Positions 47,975 through 56,134 of a stretch of 64,000 nt of DNA are shown here, piece after piece (within the stretch, counting starts at the first letter, position 1; each line of letters begins with the position of its first letter). The translations under genes were made by a program, and so were the position numbers. The stretch is from NCBI RefSeq assembly GCF_900188085.1, contig NZ_FZOU01000006.1, forward strand, positions 62,001-126,000. Direction: 5' to 3'. The stretch comes from Granulicella rosea (GTDB taxonomy: Bacteria > Acidobacteriota > Terriglobia > Terriglobales > Acidobacteriaceae). The notes beneath the pieces are model-generated. The model was given only the letters and a program-made list of their open reading frames with translations. It did not search any database and had not been told where the DNA came from.

Positions 47975-49398
47975 GCCCAGCCTACGCCGTGGCCATGCTC
48001 CTGCTGCTCGCAATCCTCGCGCTGGCGGCCTATATCGATCGCGTCTACTCGGAGATGGGCAAGTTTCTCGCCCGCGAGTACCAGGACAATATCGACTCCT
48101 GGGAGGAGCTGGTCGAGCCGAAGCTGATGCTCGGGCGCGAGTCCGTCGCGCTTTCGGCCTCGATCCTGCGCCAGGCTACGCTCGCGACCATCGCCCTGCT
48201 GGCCGGCGTCCGGCTGTATACGCAGCCGGAGGCACCGCACATCGCGGAGTTCCTGCGCGTCGCCTTCGAGTTGATCCTGCTGATCCTGATCTTCGACCGG
48301 CTTGTCCCGCAGGTGCTCTTCACCCGCACGCGCGGCACGTGGATCGTTCGTATCCGCTACATTCTGCAGACGATCTTCATCCTGCTGCTGCCGGTGACGA
48401 TGCTGCTCAGCCTGATCCTGTCGATCGCCGCGCTGGCCGAACCCGAAGATCCGTCCGAAGAGGAGCACCCGTCCGAGGCGATGGATGCGCTGCTCGAAGC
48501 GGGCGAGGAAGAGGGCATTCTGGAGGAGTCCGACCGCGAGCTCGTACGGTCGGTCGTCGAGTTCGGCGACAAGGTCGTGCGCGAGATCATGACGCCGCGG
48601 CCGGAGATCTTCGCCGTGCCGGGCTCGATGACGCTGCGCGAGTTCACGGCCGAGCTGGAGGATCACGTCTACTCCCGCGTGCCGGTCTACCGCAACACGC
48701 TCGACGAGATCACCGGCATCGTCTTCGCACACGACCTGCTGCAGATCGCGGACACCGACGCTGAGACCCGCACCGTCGCGCAGCTCCAGCGCAAGACCGA
48801 CTTTGTCCCCGAGACCAAGAAGGTCGCCGAACTGCTGCGCGAGATGCAGCGCGCCAAGCAGCACATGCGCATCGTCATCGACGAGTACGGGCAGGTGGCT
48901 GGCATCGTGACCATCGAAGACCTGATCGAGGCCATCGTGGGCTCGCTGGCCGACGAGCACGACGAGCCGGAGGAGGACGACGCCCCCATCCGCGAGGCCA
49001 ACGGCGCGTATGTCGTCTCGGGAACCTTCGAAATCTCGCGCCTGCGCGACCTCTTCGCCGACCAGTTCCCCGGCAACCGTCCCGCGGAGGCCTTTGAGGC
49101 CGAACCCGACAGCAAGCCCCAGAGCGAAGACCTCGACGACCTGAACATGGACGACGAGGCGCCCGTCGCCAGAGAAGCGAAGGAACCGCGCGACACCCGC
49201 GACGACCCCACGTCGCTGCGCCTGCCGGAGCACTATGAGTCCACGACTCTTGGTGGGCTGGTGTCGGAAATCGCCGGCCACATCCCGCTGCCTGGTGAGG
49301 TGGTCGAGGAAGATGGACTGCGGCTTGAGGTGCTGGCCTCAACCGACCGCCGGATCGATCGGATACGCGTCAGCCTCGCGACCACGCCCGACGAATAG
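47971..49398 (+). CDS. CBS-domain membrane protein of the HlyC/CorC family (CNNM-like)
   Basis: A 475-aa protein. The N-terminal transmembrane domain has several helices (VAMLLLLAILALAAYI, LRQATLATIALLAGVRLY, LRVAFELILLILIFD, ILQTIFILLLPVTMLLSLILSIAAL). Two CBS domains follow (VREIMTPRPEIFAVPG..VYSRVPVYRNTLDEITGIVFAHDLL and VAELLREMQRAKQHMRIVIDEYGQVAGIVTIEDLIEAIVG). A CorC_HlyC domain is near the end (EHYESTTLGGLVSEIAGHIPLPGEVVEEDGLRLEV). Possibly a magnesium or cobalt transport regulator. ATGA overlap couples it to ybeY, and era lies downstream: a common neighbourhood. Confidence 0.94.
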   Translation: MSPAYAVAMLLLLAILALAAYIDRVYSEMGKFLAREYQDNIDSWEELVEPKLMLGRESVALSASILRQATLATIALLAGVRLYTQPEAPHIAEFLRVAFELILLILIFDRLVPQVLFTRTRGTWIVRIRYILQTIFILLLPVTMLLSLILSIAALAEPEDPSEEEHPSEAMDALLEAGEEEGILEESDRELVRSVVEFGDKVVREIMTPRPEIFAVPGSMTLREFTAELEDHVYSRVPVYRNTLDEITGIVFAHDLLQIADTDAETRTVAQLQRKTDFVPETKKVAELLREMQRAKQHMRIVIDEYGQVAGIVTIEDLIEAIVGSLADEHDEPEEDDAPIREANGAYVVSGTFEISRLRDLFADQFPGNRPAEAFEAEPDSKPQSEDLDDLNMDDEAPVAREAKEPRDTRDDPTSLRLPEHYESTTLGGLVSEIAGHIPLPGEVVEEDGLRLEVLASTDRRIDRIRVSLATTPDE

Positions 49399-49496
49399 GT
49401 TTTCTACGTCGATACATGACGGAACGTAACCGCATATTGAAAGAGGTCGCGGAGTCCGTCGAATAGCAGAACTATTTCTAAGCGGAGTGCGCGATC

Positions 49497-49964
49497 GTGC
49501 TACAGAGCATTAAGCAAATATTGGGCTTACTCGTCCTCTTGGTTGCGGCGAACTCATGGCTGCCGCAGATGGCATTTTGTCAGGCGCGTAGCAACTCCCG
49601 GAGTGTGTCTCTGTGTGAGCTGATCGCTCATTCTTCTCTATATACAGGTCAAGAGGTAACTACGACCGCGCGGATTACGTTCTTCAAACATGGGACCGCG
49701 TTGTGGGACCCGGAGTGCCGCGGCCTTGGCGCGGATATGCACTCGGAGGACAGCGAGCATCAGTCGCAATCCGTGCGGGAGTTGACAAATCTGGTGAGGC
49801 AGGGCGGATTCGGCGATCATCCTGTGATTGCTACGATGACTGGCATCTGGATAGGCCAAATATCCTCGGAGCATCCCAGTTTTCTGCCCCAGCCTCGTAC
49901 CGTCTTCAAAGTGCTCAGCGCCTCGAATATCGGCCGCTCCAAGTGGATCGAACGGCGCTATTAA
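49497..49964 (+). CDS. Low-GC secreted hypothetical protein (155 aa)
   Basis: A 155-aa protein starting GTG 49497 (MLQSIKQILGLLVLLVAANSWLP, a signal-like N-terminus). It contains VSLCELIAHSSLYTGQEVTTTARI and a Pro-rich end with several basic residues. Composition is far less GC-rich than the flanking corC and era genes; start and ends do not overlap them. No family recognised. Confidence 0.6.
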   Translation: MLQSIKQILGLLVLLVAANSWLPQMAFCQARSNSRSVSLCELIAHSSLYTGQEVTTTARITFFKHGTALWDPECRGLGADMHSEDSEHQSQSVRELTNLVRQGGFGDHPVIATMTGIWIGQISSEHPSFLPQPRTVFKVLSASNIGRSKWIERRY

Positions 49965-50013
49965 GCTTTGCGGGTAATGAAGACACCGTACTAAACGGCG
50001 CATAATAGAGAGA

Positions 50014-51087
50014 ATGCCTTTTCGCTCCGGTTTCGTCTCCATCATCGGCCGTCCCAACGCCGGCAAGTCCACGCTGCTGAACGCCCTGCTGGGTCAGAAG
50101 CTCGCCATCGTCACGCATAAGCCGCAGACGACGCGCACCCGCATCCACGGCGTTCTCGAAGTTCCGCTCAAGAAGAAGACCAAGGACGTCGCCGGCCGTC
50201 CCGCCGCGCAGATCGTCATGGTCGACACCCCCGGCATCCACAAGCCGGATACTCAGCTCGACCGCCGCATGATGCAGGAGGTCCACGACGCGCTCGAATC
50301 GCGCAACGCCGTGCTCTTCATCGTCGACGTGACCCACAAGCTGCCGAAGGTCGACCCCAACGCCGCCGGGCCCGGCGAAGCCCCGAAGATGAAGATTACC
50401 GGCCGCATGACGCTCTCGGCCGCCGAGGACGACTTCGCCCTCCAGCTCATCCAGAAGCTCGACTGCCCGGTCATCCTGCTGTTGAACAAGATCGACACCA
50501 TCTCGCCGGCGGAGATCATGCCGCTGATCGCGCACTGGTCCGGGCTCTACAACTTCGCCGAGATCATCCCCATCTCCGCGCGCAAGAAGATCAACCTGGA
50601 GCTGATGCTCGACAAGGTGGTCGACCTGCTGCCCGAGGGCCAGCGCTACTTCCCCAAGCACCAGCTCACGGACCAGCCCGAGCGCTTCCTCGTCGCCGAA
50701 CTGATACGTGAAAAGATCCTGATGCTGACCGGCGAAGAGGTTCCCTACGCGACCGCCGTCGTCATCGAAAAGTACGAAGAGCCGCCTCCACAAGCAGGCA
50801 AGCCCAGGGCGGGGGCGAAGCTGCCGGTCACCAAGATCTCCGCCGCCATCTTCTGCGAGCGCACCGGCCAGAAGGCGATCCTGATCGGCAAGCAGGGCGT
50901 GATGTTGAAGGAGATCGGCACCGCCGCGCGTAAGGACATCGAATCGCTGCTGGGCACGCGGGTGTTTCTGGAGCTGTTCGTGAAGGTGCAGGAGGACTGG
51001 CGGTCCAAGCCCGGGTTCATCGAGGATCTGGACTGGCGGCGTCAGCTCGAACAGCTTGCCGAAAAGCAGGCGAACGAGGAAGAGTAG
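50014..51087 (+). CDS. era: GTPase Era (with internal insertions)
   Basis: A 357-aa GTPase that checkpoints 16S rRNA maturation and 30S assembly. G1 GRPNAGKST (12-20), switch and G3 DTPGIH, G4 NKID (LLLNKIDTIS), and the KH domain GKQGVMLKEIGTAARKDIE give a complete Era. It is about 55 residues longer than E. coli Era because of Lys/Ala-rich insertions after G2 (KKKTKDVAGRPAAQ), in the middle (DPNAAGPGEAPKMKITG), and before KH (PPPQAGKPRAGAKLP). The 3' end shares one base with the next start (TAGTG). Confidence 0.96.
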   Translation: MPFRSGFVSIIGRPNAGKSTLLNALLGQKLAIVTHKPQTTRTRIHGVLEVPLKKKTKDVAGRPAAQIVMVDTPGIHKPDTQLDRRMMQEVHDALESRNAVLFIVDVTHKLPKVDPNAAGPGEAPKMKITGRMTLSAAEDDFALQLIQKLDCPVILLLNKIDTISPAEIMPLIAHWSGLYNFAEIIPISARKKINLELMLDKVVDLLPEGQRYFPKHQLTDQPERFLVAELIREKILMLTGEEVPYATAVVIEKYEEPPPQAGKPRAGAKLPVTKISAAIFCERTGQKAILIGKQGVMLKEIGTAARKDIESLLGTRVFLELFVKVQEDWRSKPGFIEDLDWRRQLEQLAEKQANEEE

Positions 51088-51926
51088 TGGCGAGGAAAGG
51101 TCAGATGGAGCAACACTGCGTCCAAGCTTTTATTCAGCGGATCGACGCACTGTTTATGGCTACGCTTAGGGGTGGCCATGATGACGATGCTCCGTGGAAG
51201 GCGATCTGCAGCCTTCGCTTATCGGGAAGCGCTTTTGTCTTCCATAAAGCGAAGACGTGGTGCAACTCGATAAATCCTCTCAAACGTGCGAGAGCCGCAA
51301 GTATCCTGGGGCAGCTCCAGATTACCCACAGACATCCTTGGAAGAGCGAAAAGGTATTTGTCGCGGAGAGCTTTGCGATTCTTTCTGCGTTGATCCCCAA
51401 AGAGACAGACGTCTACGCGCTGAACTCTGAGCTGTCTGCGTTAGGAACCTTGGACGACCCAAATGCGCTGCCGATTCTGACCTCCTTCGCGCAACATTCC
51501 GATTCAACCACCCGATACGCGGTTGCGGTCGCACTTGGCAGCTTTGCCGATGACCCGGGTTCTGTGAAGGCTCTGTTAGAGCTTATGGAAGATCGGGACC
51601 ACGAAGTGCGCGACTGGGCTATCTTCGGCCTGGGAACACTGGGGCACGCTGACTCAGAGGAGATTCGTCAGGCCTTCTTTGCACACCTGAAAGATCCATT
51701 CATCAATGCACGAGAGGAGGCTACAGTTGCGCTTGCCCACAGGCGTGACCAGCGAGTAATTCGCCCCCTTATCAATCTTCTCAAGAGGGATCACGACCGG
51801 CTACTGCTGCTTGAGGCCGCGCGCATCTTTCTTGACATGGAGGATGACCCGCCGGATTGGTTCGAGGCGGAATATATAGCCGCTCTTGAAGCTAAGTTTT
51901 CGGAGACGCTGACCGTCTCAGCGTAG
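51087..51926 (+). CDS. HEAT-repeat protein, low-GC, coupled to era
   Basis: A 279-aa soluble protein with at least three HEAT-like helical repeats (NALPILTSFAQHSDSTTRYAVAVALGSFAD, LELMEDRDHEVRDWAIFGLGTLGHAD, FINAREEATVALAHRRDQRVIRPLINLLK). HEAT arrays act as protein-protein scaffolds. Start GTG 51087 shares one base with the era stop. Low GC relative to era. The 3' end overlaps a convergent gene by 35 bases. Role unknown. Confidence 0.8.
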   Translation: MARKGQMEQHCVQAFIQRIDALFMATLRGGHDDDAPWKAICSLRLSGSAFVFHKAKTWCNSINPLKRARAASILGQLQITHRHPWKSEKVFVAESFAILSALIPKETDVYALNSELSALGTLDDPNALPILTSFAQHSDSTTRYAVAVALGSFADDPGSVKALLELMEDRDHEVRDWAIFGLGTLGHADSEEIRQAFFAHLKDPFINAREEATVALAHRRDQRVIRPLINLLKRDHDRLLLLEAARIFLDMEDDPPDWFEAEYIAALEAKFSETLTVSA

Positions 51927-52119
51927 CTAAGCGTCTTGCTTCTTGCGCCTCGTCCTTCATCCGGAGCTTTTGGGCTTGTTCACAGATCGGCTTCGTCAAA
52001 TCGATCCTTGAATCGATGTCCAGCGGCGGTAGGCCGGTTGGAGGAAATGGATCGGAGCCTTTCACGATCAGAATCCGTCTCAGCTTCTTTGTCGGTTTTT
52101 CGTTGCTCGCGACAGGCAT
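51892..52119 (-). CDS. Conserved hypothetical small protein (75 aa)
   Basis: A 75-aa protein starting at ATG 52119 (MPVASNEKPTKKLRRILIVKG) seven bases after GGAG, with a basic N-terminus and an Arg/Lys-rich C-terminus (EAQEARRLATLRRSASPKT). The sequence IVKGSDPFPPTGLPPLDI suggests an ordered turn. No signal or membrane segment. It overlaps the HEAT gene tail on the other strand. Confidence 0.6.
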   Translation of the reverse strand: MPVASNEKPTKKLRRILIVKGSDPFPPTGLPPLDIDSRIDLTKPICEQAQKLRMKDEAQEARRLATLRRSASPKT

Positions 52120-52381
52120 GGGTCCACTCCTGCACAAAACTGTAAGACAATAACGAATGACGAAGCGTTATTAACCCCCCGGATTCCGCCTTTCTCCTCC
52201 CCCACCCGGCAAAAATCCCCCATCGCCCCGGCAGAAATCTCCCGATTCCGCTCGGCCATAATTAACGTTGCGAGGCGAACGCGGCCAACGCTGCGGGCTG
52301 CCGTCGAGCCAGCCAAACGGCGCCTCGCTTGCATTCACCTGGAAAGACTTACCGGTTTTTAGAACCAGATCGGAACCCGCC

Positions 52382-53695
52382 ATGCATCTGTGGAGCGACT
52401 ACGAAGGCAAGACCATCGCCGAGGCCTACCCGCTGGGCCAGCTCATCCGTCCCGAGGGCCGCACCGCCTTCTTCGCCACCGCGAACGGCACCGGCACGCC
52501 CGCCGTCATCCGCCTCACCGAGTCGCTGAACGACGAGCACGAGATGCTTTCGCGCTGGCAGCAGGTCGCGGACCTGGGCGAGGAGCATCTCGTCACCATC
52601 AAGAAGTTCGGCCAGACCAGCTTCGACGGCACGCCGCTCGCCTACGCCCTGCTGGAGCTGACCGACGCCAGCCTCGCCGACATTCTGCGCGAGCGCCCGC
52701 TCACCCCCGCCGAGACGGTCGAGGTCGGCCACAGCCTCGTCGCCGCGCTGAAGGCGCTGCATGCGAAGGATCTCGTCCATGAGCACCTGACGCCCGAGAG
52801 CGTGCTGGCCGTCGGCGAGGTCATCAAGCTGCGCAGCGACTGCGTCCGCGAGGCGACCAACGATCTCGACCACACGCCCGAGGCGCTGAAGCAGCGCGAC
52901 GTCCACGCCCTCGCCGAACTGCTGCTGCGTTGCCTGACCCTCGACGCGAATCTGACTCCCGCGACGCGGCTGGCGGCGCCCTTCGACCGCATCGTTCCGC
53001 GCGGGCTGGACGGCGCCTGGGGGCTCGACGAGATCGACGCCGCGCTAACCCCGCCGCCCACGCCGGAGGTGAAGCCGCTCGTGCCCGAAGGCGTCATCGC
53101 CGCCGCGCACGCCGCCGCCGAGACGCACCGGCTGGAACTGGCCGATGCGGCCCAGGCCGAGCCCTACGAGCCCGTGCAGGCGGAGCTGCCGCTTCAATCC
53201 GCGCGGGTCTCGCGTATTTATAGCCCGGTGAAAGCTGCGCCGAAGCCGCCGCTCTTCTGGGGCGGAGTCGCGGCGGCAGCTCTGCTGGCGCTCTTCGTCG
53301 TCTGGCATCTCGTTCAAGGCAGGCCGGTTACCAGCGCGACAGCAACCGCTCCGGCGGCGCCCGCAACCGTCGCTCCGTCGCCGATCAAGACGATCGACGA
53401 CGCGCCCAACCCGCCCGCAGCGAAGGCCGGCGTCGCGACCGTGGCGACGCAGCCCGGCTGGCACGTCGTCGCCTACACCTATAACCATGAAGATCAGGCG
53501 TGGCAGAAGGTCGCAAGCCTGCGCGCCGAGCATTCGTCGCTGCGCCCGGAGGTCTTCTCGCCTTCGGGCCGCGCGCCGTTCCTCGTGACGCTGGGCGGCG
53601 GCATGAGCCGCGCGGAGGCCGAGGCGCTGCGCCGGCAGGCTCGCAAAGACGGTCTGCCGCGCGATGTCTTCACCCGCGACTATCGCGCCCGGTAA
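52382..53695 (+). CDS. Pseudokinase-like protein with C-terminal SPOR domain
   Basis: A 437-aa fusion. Residues 1-190 have a Ser/Thr-kinase-like outline (LGQLIRPEGRTAFFAT..PAVIRLTESL..LVTIKKFGQTSFDGTPLAYALLELTDASLADILR) with LVHEHLTPESVLAVGEVIKL in place of IVHRDLKPxNIL and no DFG; the catalytic Asp is His135 here, so it is probably inactive. A hydrophobic helix (LFWGGVAAAALLALFVVWHL, 291-310) anchors it, and the last 78 residues (GWHVVAYTYNHEDQAWQKVASL..FLVTLGGGMSRAEAEALRRQA) match a SPOR domain. It would bring a kinase-like module to septal peptidoglycan. ATG 52382; the 260-base upstream gap (52120-52381) holds no recognisable gene. Confidence 0.75.
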   Translation: MHLWSDYEGKTIAEAYPLGQLIRPEGRTAFFATANGTGTPAVIRLTESLNDEHEMLSRWQQVADLGEEHLVTIKKFGQTSFDGTPLAYALLELTDASLADILRERPLTPAETVEVGHSLVAALKALHAKDLVHEHLTPESVLAVGEVIKLRSDCVREATNDLDHTPEALKQRDVHALAELLLRCLTLDANLTPATRLAAPFDRIVPRGLDGAWGLDEIDAALTPPPTPEVKPLVPEGVIAAAHAAAETHRLELADAAQAEPYEPVQAELPLQSARVSRIYSPVKAAPKPPLFWGGVAAAALLALFVVWHLVQGRPVTSATATAPAAPATVAPSPIKTIDDAPNPPAAKAGVATVATQPGWHVVAYTYNHEDQAWQKVASLRAEHSSLRPEVFSPSGRAPFLVTLGGGMSRAEAEALRRQARKDGLPRDVFTRDYRAR

Positions 53696-53712
53696 CTCGA
53701 CACTCCACAAAT

Positions 53713-53806
53713 CTGTCATCCTGAGCGAAGCGAAGGATCTGCATTTTTTCGGGCGGATATGTTGCTCCGGACAAGAGCAGATCCTTCACTCCGTTCAGGA
53801 TGACAA
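53713..53806. repeat. Dispersed inverted repeat, family R (copy 11)
   Basis: Arms TGTCATCCTGAGCGAAGCGAAG and TCCTTCACTCCGTTCAGGATGAC with TCTGCATTTT at the top, between the pseudokinase and FUSC genes. Confidence 0.8.
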
Positions 53807-53892
53807 GTTTTCGGCTGTCTGAATTTGGCCGTCTGAAGTGAAAAGCTGGCCGGTCGCAACCTGTATCCACGCAACCTAGCTACACTGGCTGC

Positions 53893-56118
53893 ATGACTTG
53901 GCTGGCGCGCCTCGAACGCTTCTCCCGTACGCTGCACTGGCGGCGAGGCGTGCGAGCAGGCCTGGCAGTGGGGTCGGCGATGATCACCTGCCGGATGCTG
54001 GGGCAGCCCATGGGCTGGGCGGCGCTCGGCGGCTTCGAGGCTGTGCTGGTCGATAACGGCGGGCCTTATCGCACGCGCCTGGTCACCATGTTGACGGTGC
54101 TGGCCGGCGGCGCGCTGGGCGTCTTCGTCGGCGCAGCCGCGCCCGGGTGGGGAAGCGGCGCGGCGCTCGCGGCAACGATGCTTCTTACCGCCGCCTTCTG
54201 CTTCGCGGTCACCTTCGCGCGCGTCGTGGCGCAGCCGATCGCATCCACCTCGGTCGTCATCCTTGTTATCTACTTCGCCGGCCTCGGCAGCGAAGATCAC
54301 AGCCTGCACGGCGCGTCGCTCGCGGCGGGCATGCTCTGCGCGGGCGGCCTGTGGGCGGCGGCGCTCAGTCTGGTGCTCTGGCCGGTCGACCCGTTTCGTC
54401 CCGCGCGCCTCGGCGTCGCCGGCTGCTACCTCGCGCTCAGCGAAGAGACGGCGCGGCTGGGCTGGGGGCCGGGCGAACGCGTCGACCGGCGTCCGCCGCA
54501 CGTATGGCACCGCGAACTGCGGGTAAAGCTGGAGGCCGCACGCGCCGCGCTGGCCGCCACCCCGGCCCGAGCGCCCGCACGCACCGTGACGGCGCGCAGT
54601 CTGTCGGTCCTGCTCGAGACCGCGGACATGCTCTTCGCACGCACGCTGCGTCTGGCCGAGATGATCGACGTCACACCGGCGGGCGAGTTGCGCGAGTCGC
54701 TGGCCGAGGTCACCGCCTGGCTGGCCGGCGCCGAGCGCGTCATCGCGGAACAACTGGAGCAGCGCCCGATGGACGGCGGCGCCTCCTTCGCCCCGCATGG
54801 CTCGCACCGCTGGCAGCACGTGGAGCGACGGTTGGGGATGCTGGCGGCGGACGAAGCCATATCGCCGCATCGCGACATCGAGCGCTCGCCGATGTCGCCC
54901 GTCCCGCATACGCTGCGCGATCATCTGGAGCAGGAGGAGCGGCAGGCCGCGCAGGAGATCGAGATCGGCTTCGAGGCCACGCACGCGCTCTGGACCGGCA
55001 TGGATTCGAGCCGGCTGCGCGGCGCGCGGCATGGGACGCCGGAGTTCCCCGAAGCAGACGCCGGCACGGACTCCGATGCCGAACCCGATTCGAACGCCTG
55101 GCTCGACGCCCTTCGCTCGGACTTCACGCTCGACTCCGTCATGATGCGGCACGCCATCCGCATGGCCGTGGTGGGCGCGGCGGATGTGGCGTTGATGCGC
55201 ATCGTCCACGTCAGCCACGGCTTCTGGCTGGCGATGACCTCGATCATCGTGCTGCAGCCCTACGGCTCGGCGACGCTGCGACGCAGCGCCCAGCGCGTTG
55301 GCGGCACGATCGCCGGCGGCGTGCTGGCGGCGGTGCTCGCGGTCGGCATCCGCTCGCCGGTCGGAATGATGCTGACGATCGCGCTCTTCGCGACGCTCAC
55401 ACTTGCGACCTACGCGGTGGATTACGGGCTGTACAGCTTCTTCCTGACCCCGACCTTCGTGCTGATGAGTCTGCCGCATCCGCGCGACTGGGCCTACGCG
55501 GGCGTCCGTATGGGCACGACCGTGCTCGGCGCGGCCACGGCCATCATCGCCATGCGGCTGATCTGGCCGGAGAAGCCGGGCATCGAGCTGGGCCGCAAAC
55601 TCGCGCGCTGCGCCGCCGCCGACGCCGCCTACCTGCGCGTCATCCTCATCTTCTGGACCCTGCCCGACCGCCGCCGGGCCGAGCGCAACGTGCTCGCGCC
55701 CGCGCGGCGCGCCTGCGGTCTGGCCAGCAACGACGCCGAGGAGGCAGTCGACCGCATGATGCAGGAGCCGGGCTTCGGCGCGCTGGGCCTGGCCGCCGAG
55801 GACGTCGAAAAGGAGCAAGCCCTCACCTTCACCACCTACACCCGCCGCCTGACCCAGACCGTGACCACGCTGGCCGCCACCGGCCGCGCGACCACCAGCT
55901 CGATCGACCGGATCGAAGGGCTGGCTTGCCGTCTGGAGCGGCTCTCCGCGCGGCTGGCCGCCGGATCCTGTGCCGCGCACGAGCTCTGGCCGCCCGAGAC
56001 CGGCCGCATCGCGCTCGTCAGCGTCGCCGAAGAGCAGATGCAGCGCATGGAGCGGCAGCTCGCGGTGCTCGAACGAACGGCCGAACTGCTGGGCGATGGC
56101 CTGAAGGCGGCGCCATGA
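53893..56118 (+). CDS. FUSC family membrane protein
   Basis: A 741-aa inner-membrane protein with two blocks of hydrophobic helices. The first is around residues 15-170 (RAGLAVGSAMITCRMLGQPMGWAALGGFEAVLVD, VAQPIASTSVVILVIYFAGLGS). The second (HAIRMAVVGAADVALMR..SHGFWLAMTSIIVLQPYGSATLRRSAQRVGGTIAGG) carries the FUSC signature of fusaric-acid/aromatic-acid exporters (YccS/AaeB type). Acidic and Arg-rich cytoplasmic regions separate them. Substrate cannot be deduced. GTG/ATG choice: ATG 53893, after a short gap from repeat R11. Confidence 0.9.
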   Translation: MTWLARLERFSRTLHWRRGVRAGLAVGSAMITCRMLGQPMGWAALGGFEAVLVDNGGPYRTRLVTMLTVLAGGALGVFVGAAAPGWGSGAALAATMLLTAAFCFAVTFARVVAQPIASTSVVILVIYFAGLGSEDHSLHGASLAAGMLCAGGLWAAALSLVLWPVDPFRPARLGVAGCYLALSEETARLGWGPGERVDRRPPHVWHRELRVKLEAARAALAATPARAPARTVTARSLSVLLETADMLFARTLRLAEMIDVTPAGELRESLAEVTAWLAGAERVIAEQLEQRPMDGGASFAPHGSHRWQHVERRLGMLAADEAISPHRDIERSPMSPVPHTLRDHLEQEERQAAQEIEIGFEATHALWTGMDSSRLRGARHGTPEFPEADAGTDSDAEPDSNAWLDALRSDFTLDSVMMRHAIRMAVVGAADVALMRIVHVSHGFWLAMTSIIVLQPYGSATLRRSAQRVGGTIAGGVLAAVLAVGIRSPVGMMLTIALFATLTLATYAVDYGLYSFFLTPTFVLMSLPHPRDWAYAGVRMGTTVLGAATAIIAMRLIWPEKPGIELGRKLARCAAADAAYLRVILIFWTLPDRRRAERNVLAPARRACGLASNDAEEAVDRMMQEPGFGALGLAAEDVEKEQALTFTTYTRRLTQTVTTLAATGRATTSSIDRIEGLACRLERLSARLAAGSCAAHELWPPETGRIALVSVAEEQMQRMERQLAVLERTAELLGDGLKAAP

Positions 56119-56134
56119 TATTCTCGCGCCAGAG

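Noticed and set aside
3016-53806. CRISPR array
   Set aside because: Repeats of family R are scattered, inverted pairs, not regularly spaced direct repeats, and no cas genes are present.
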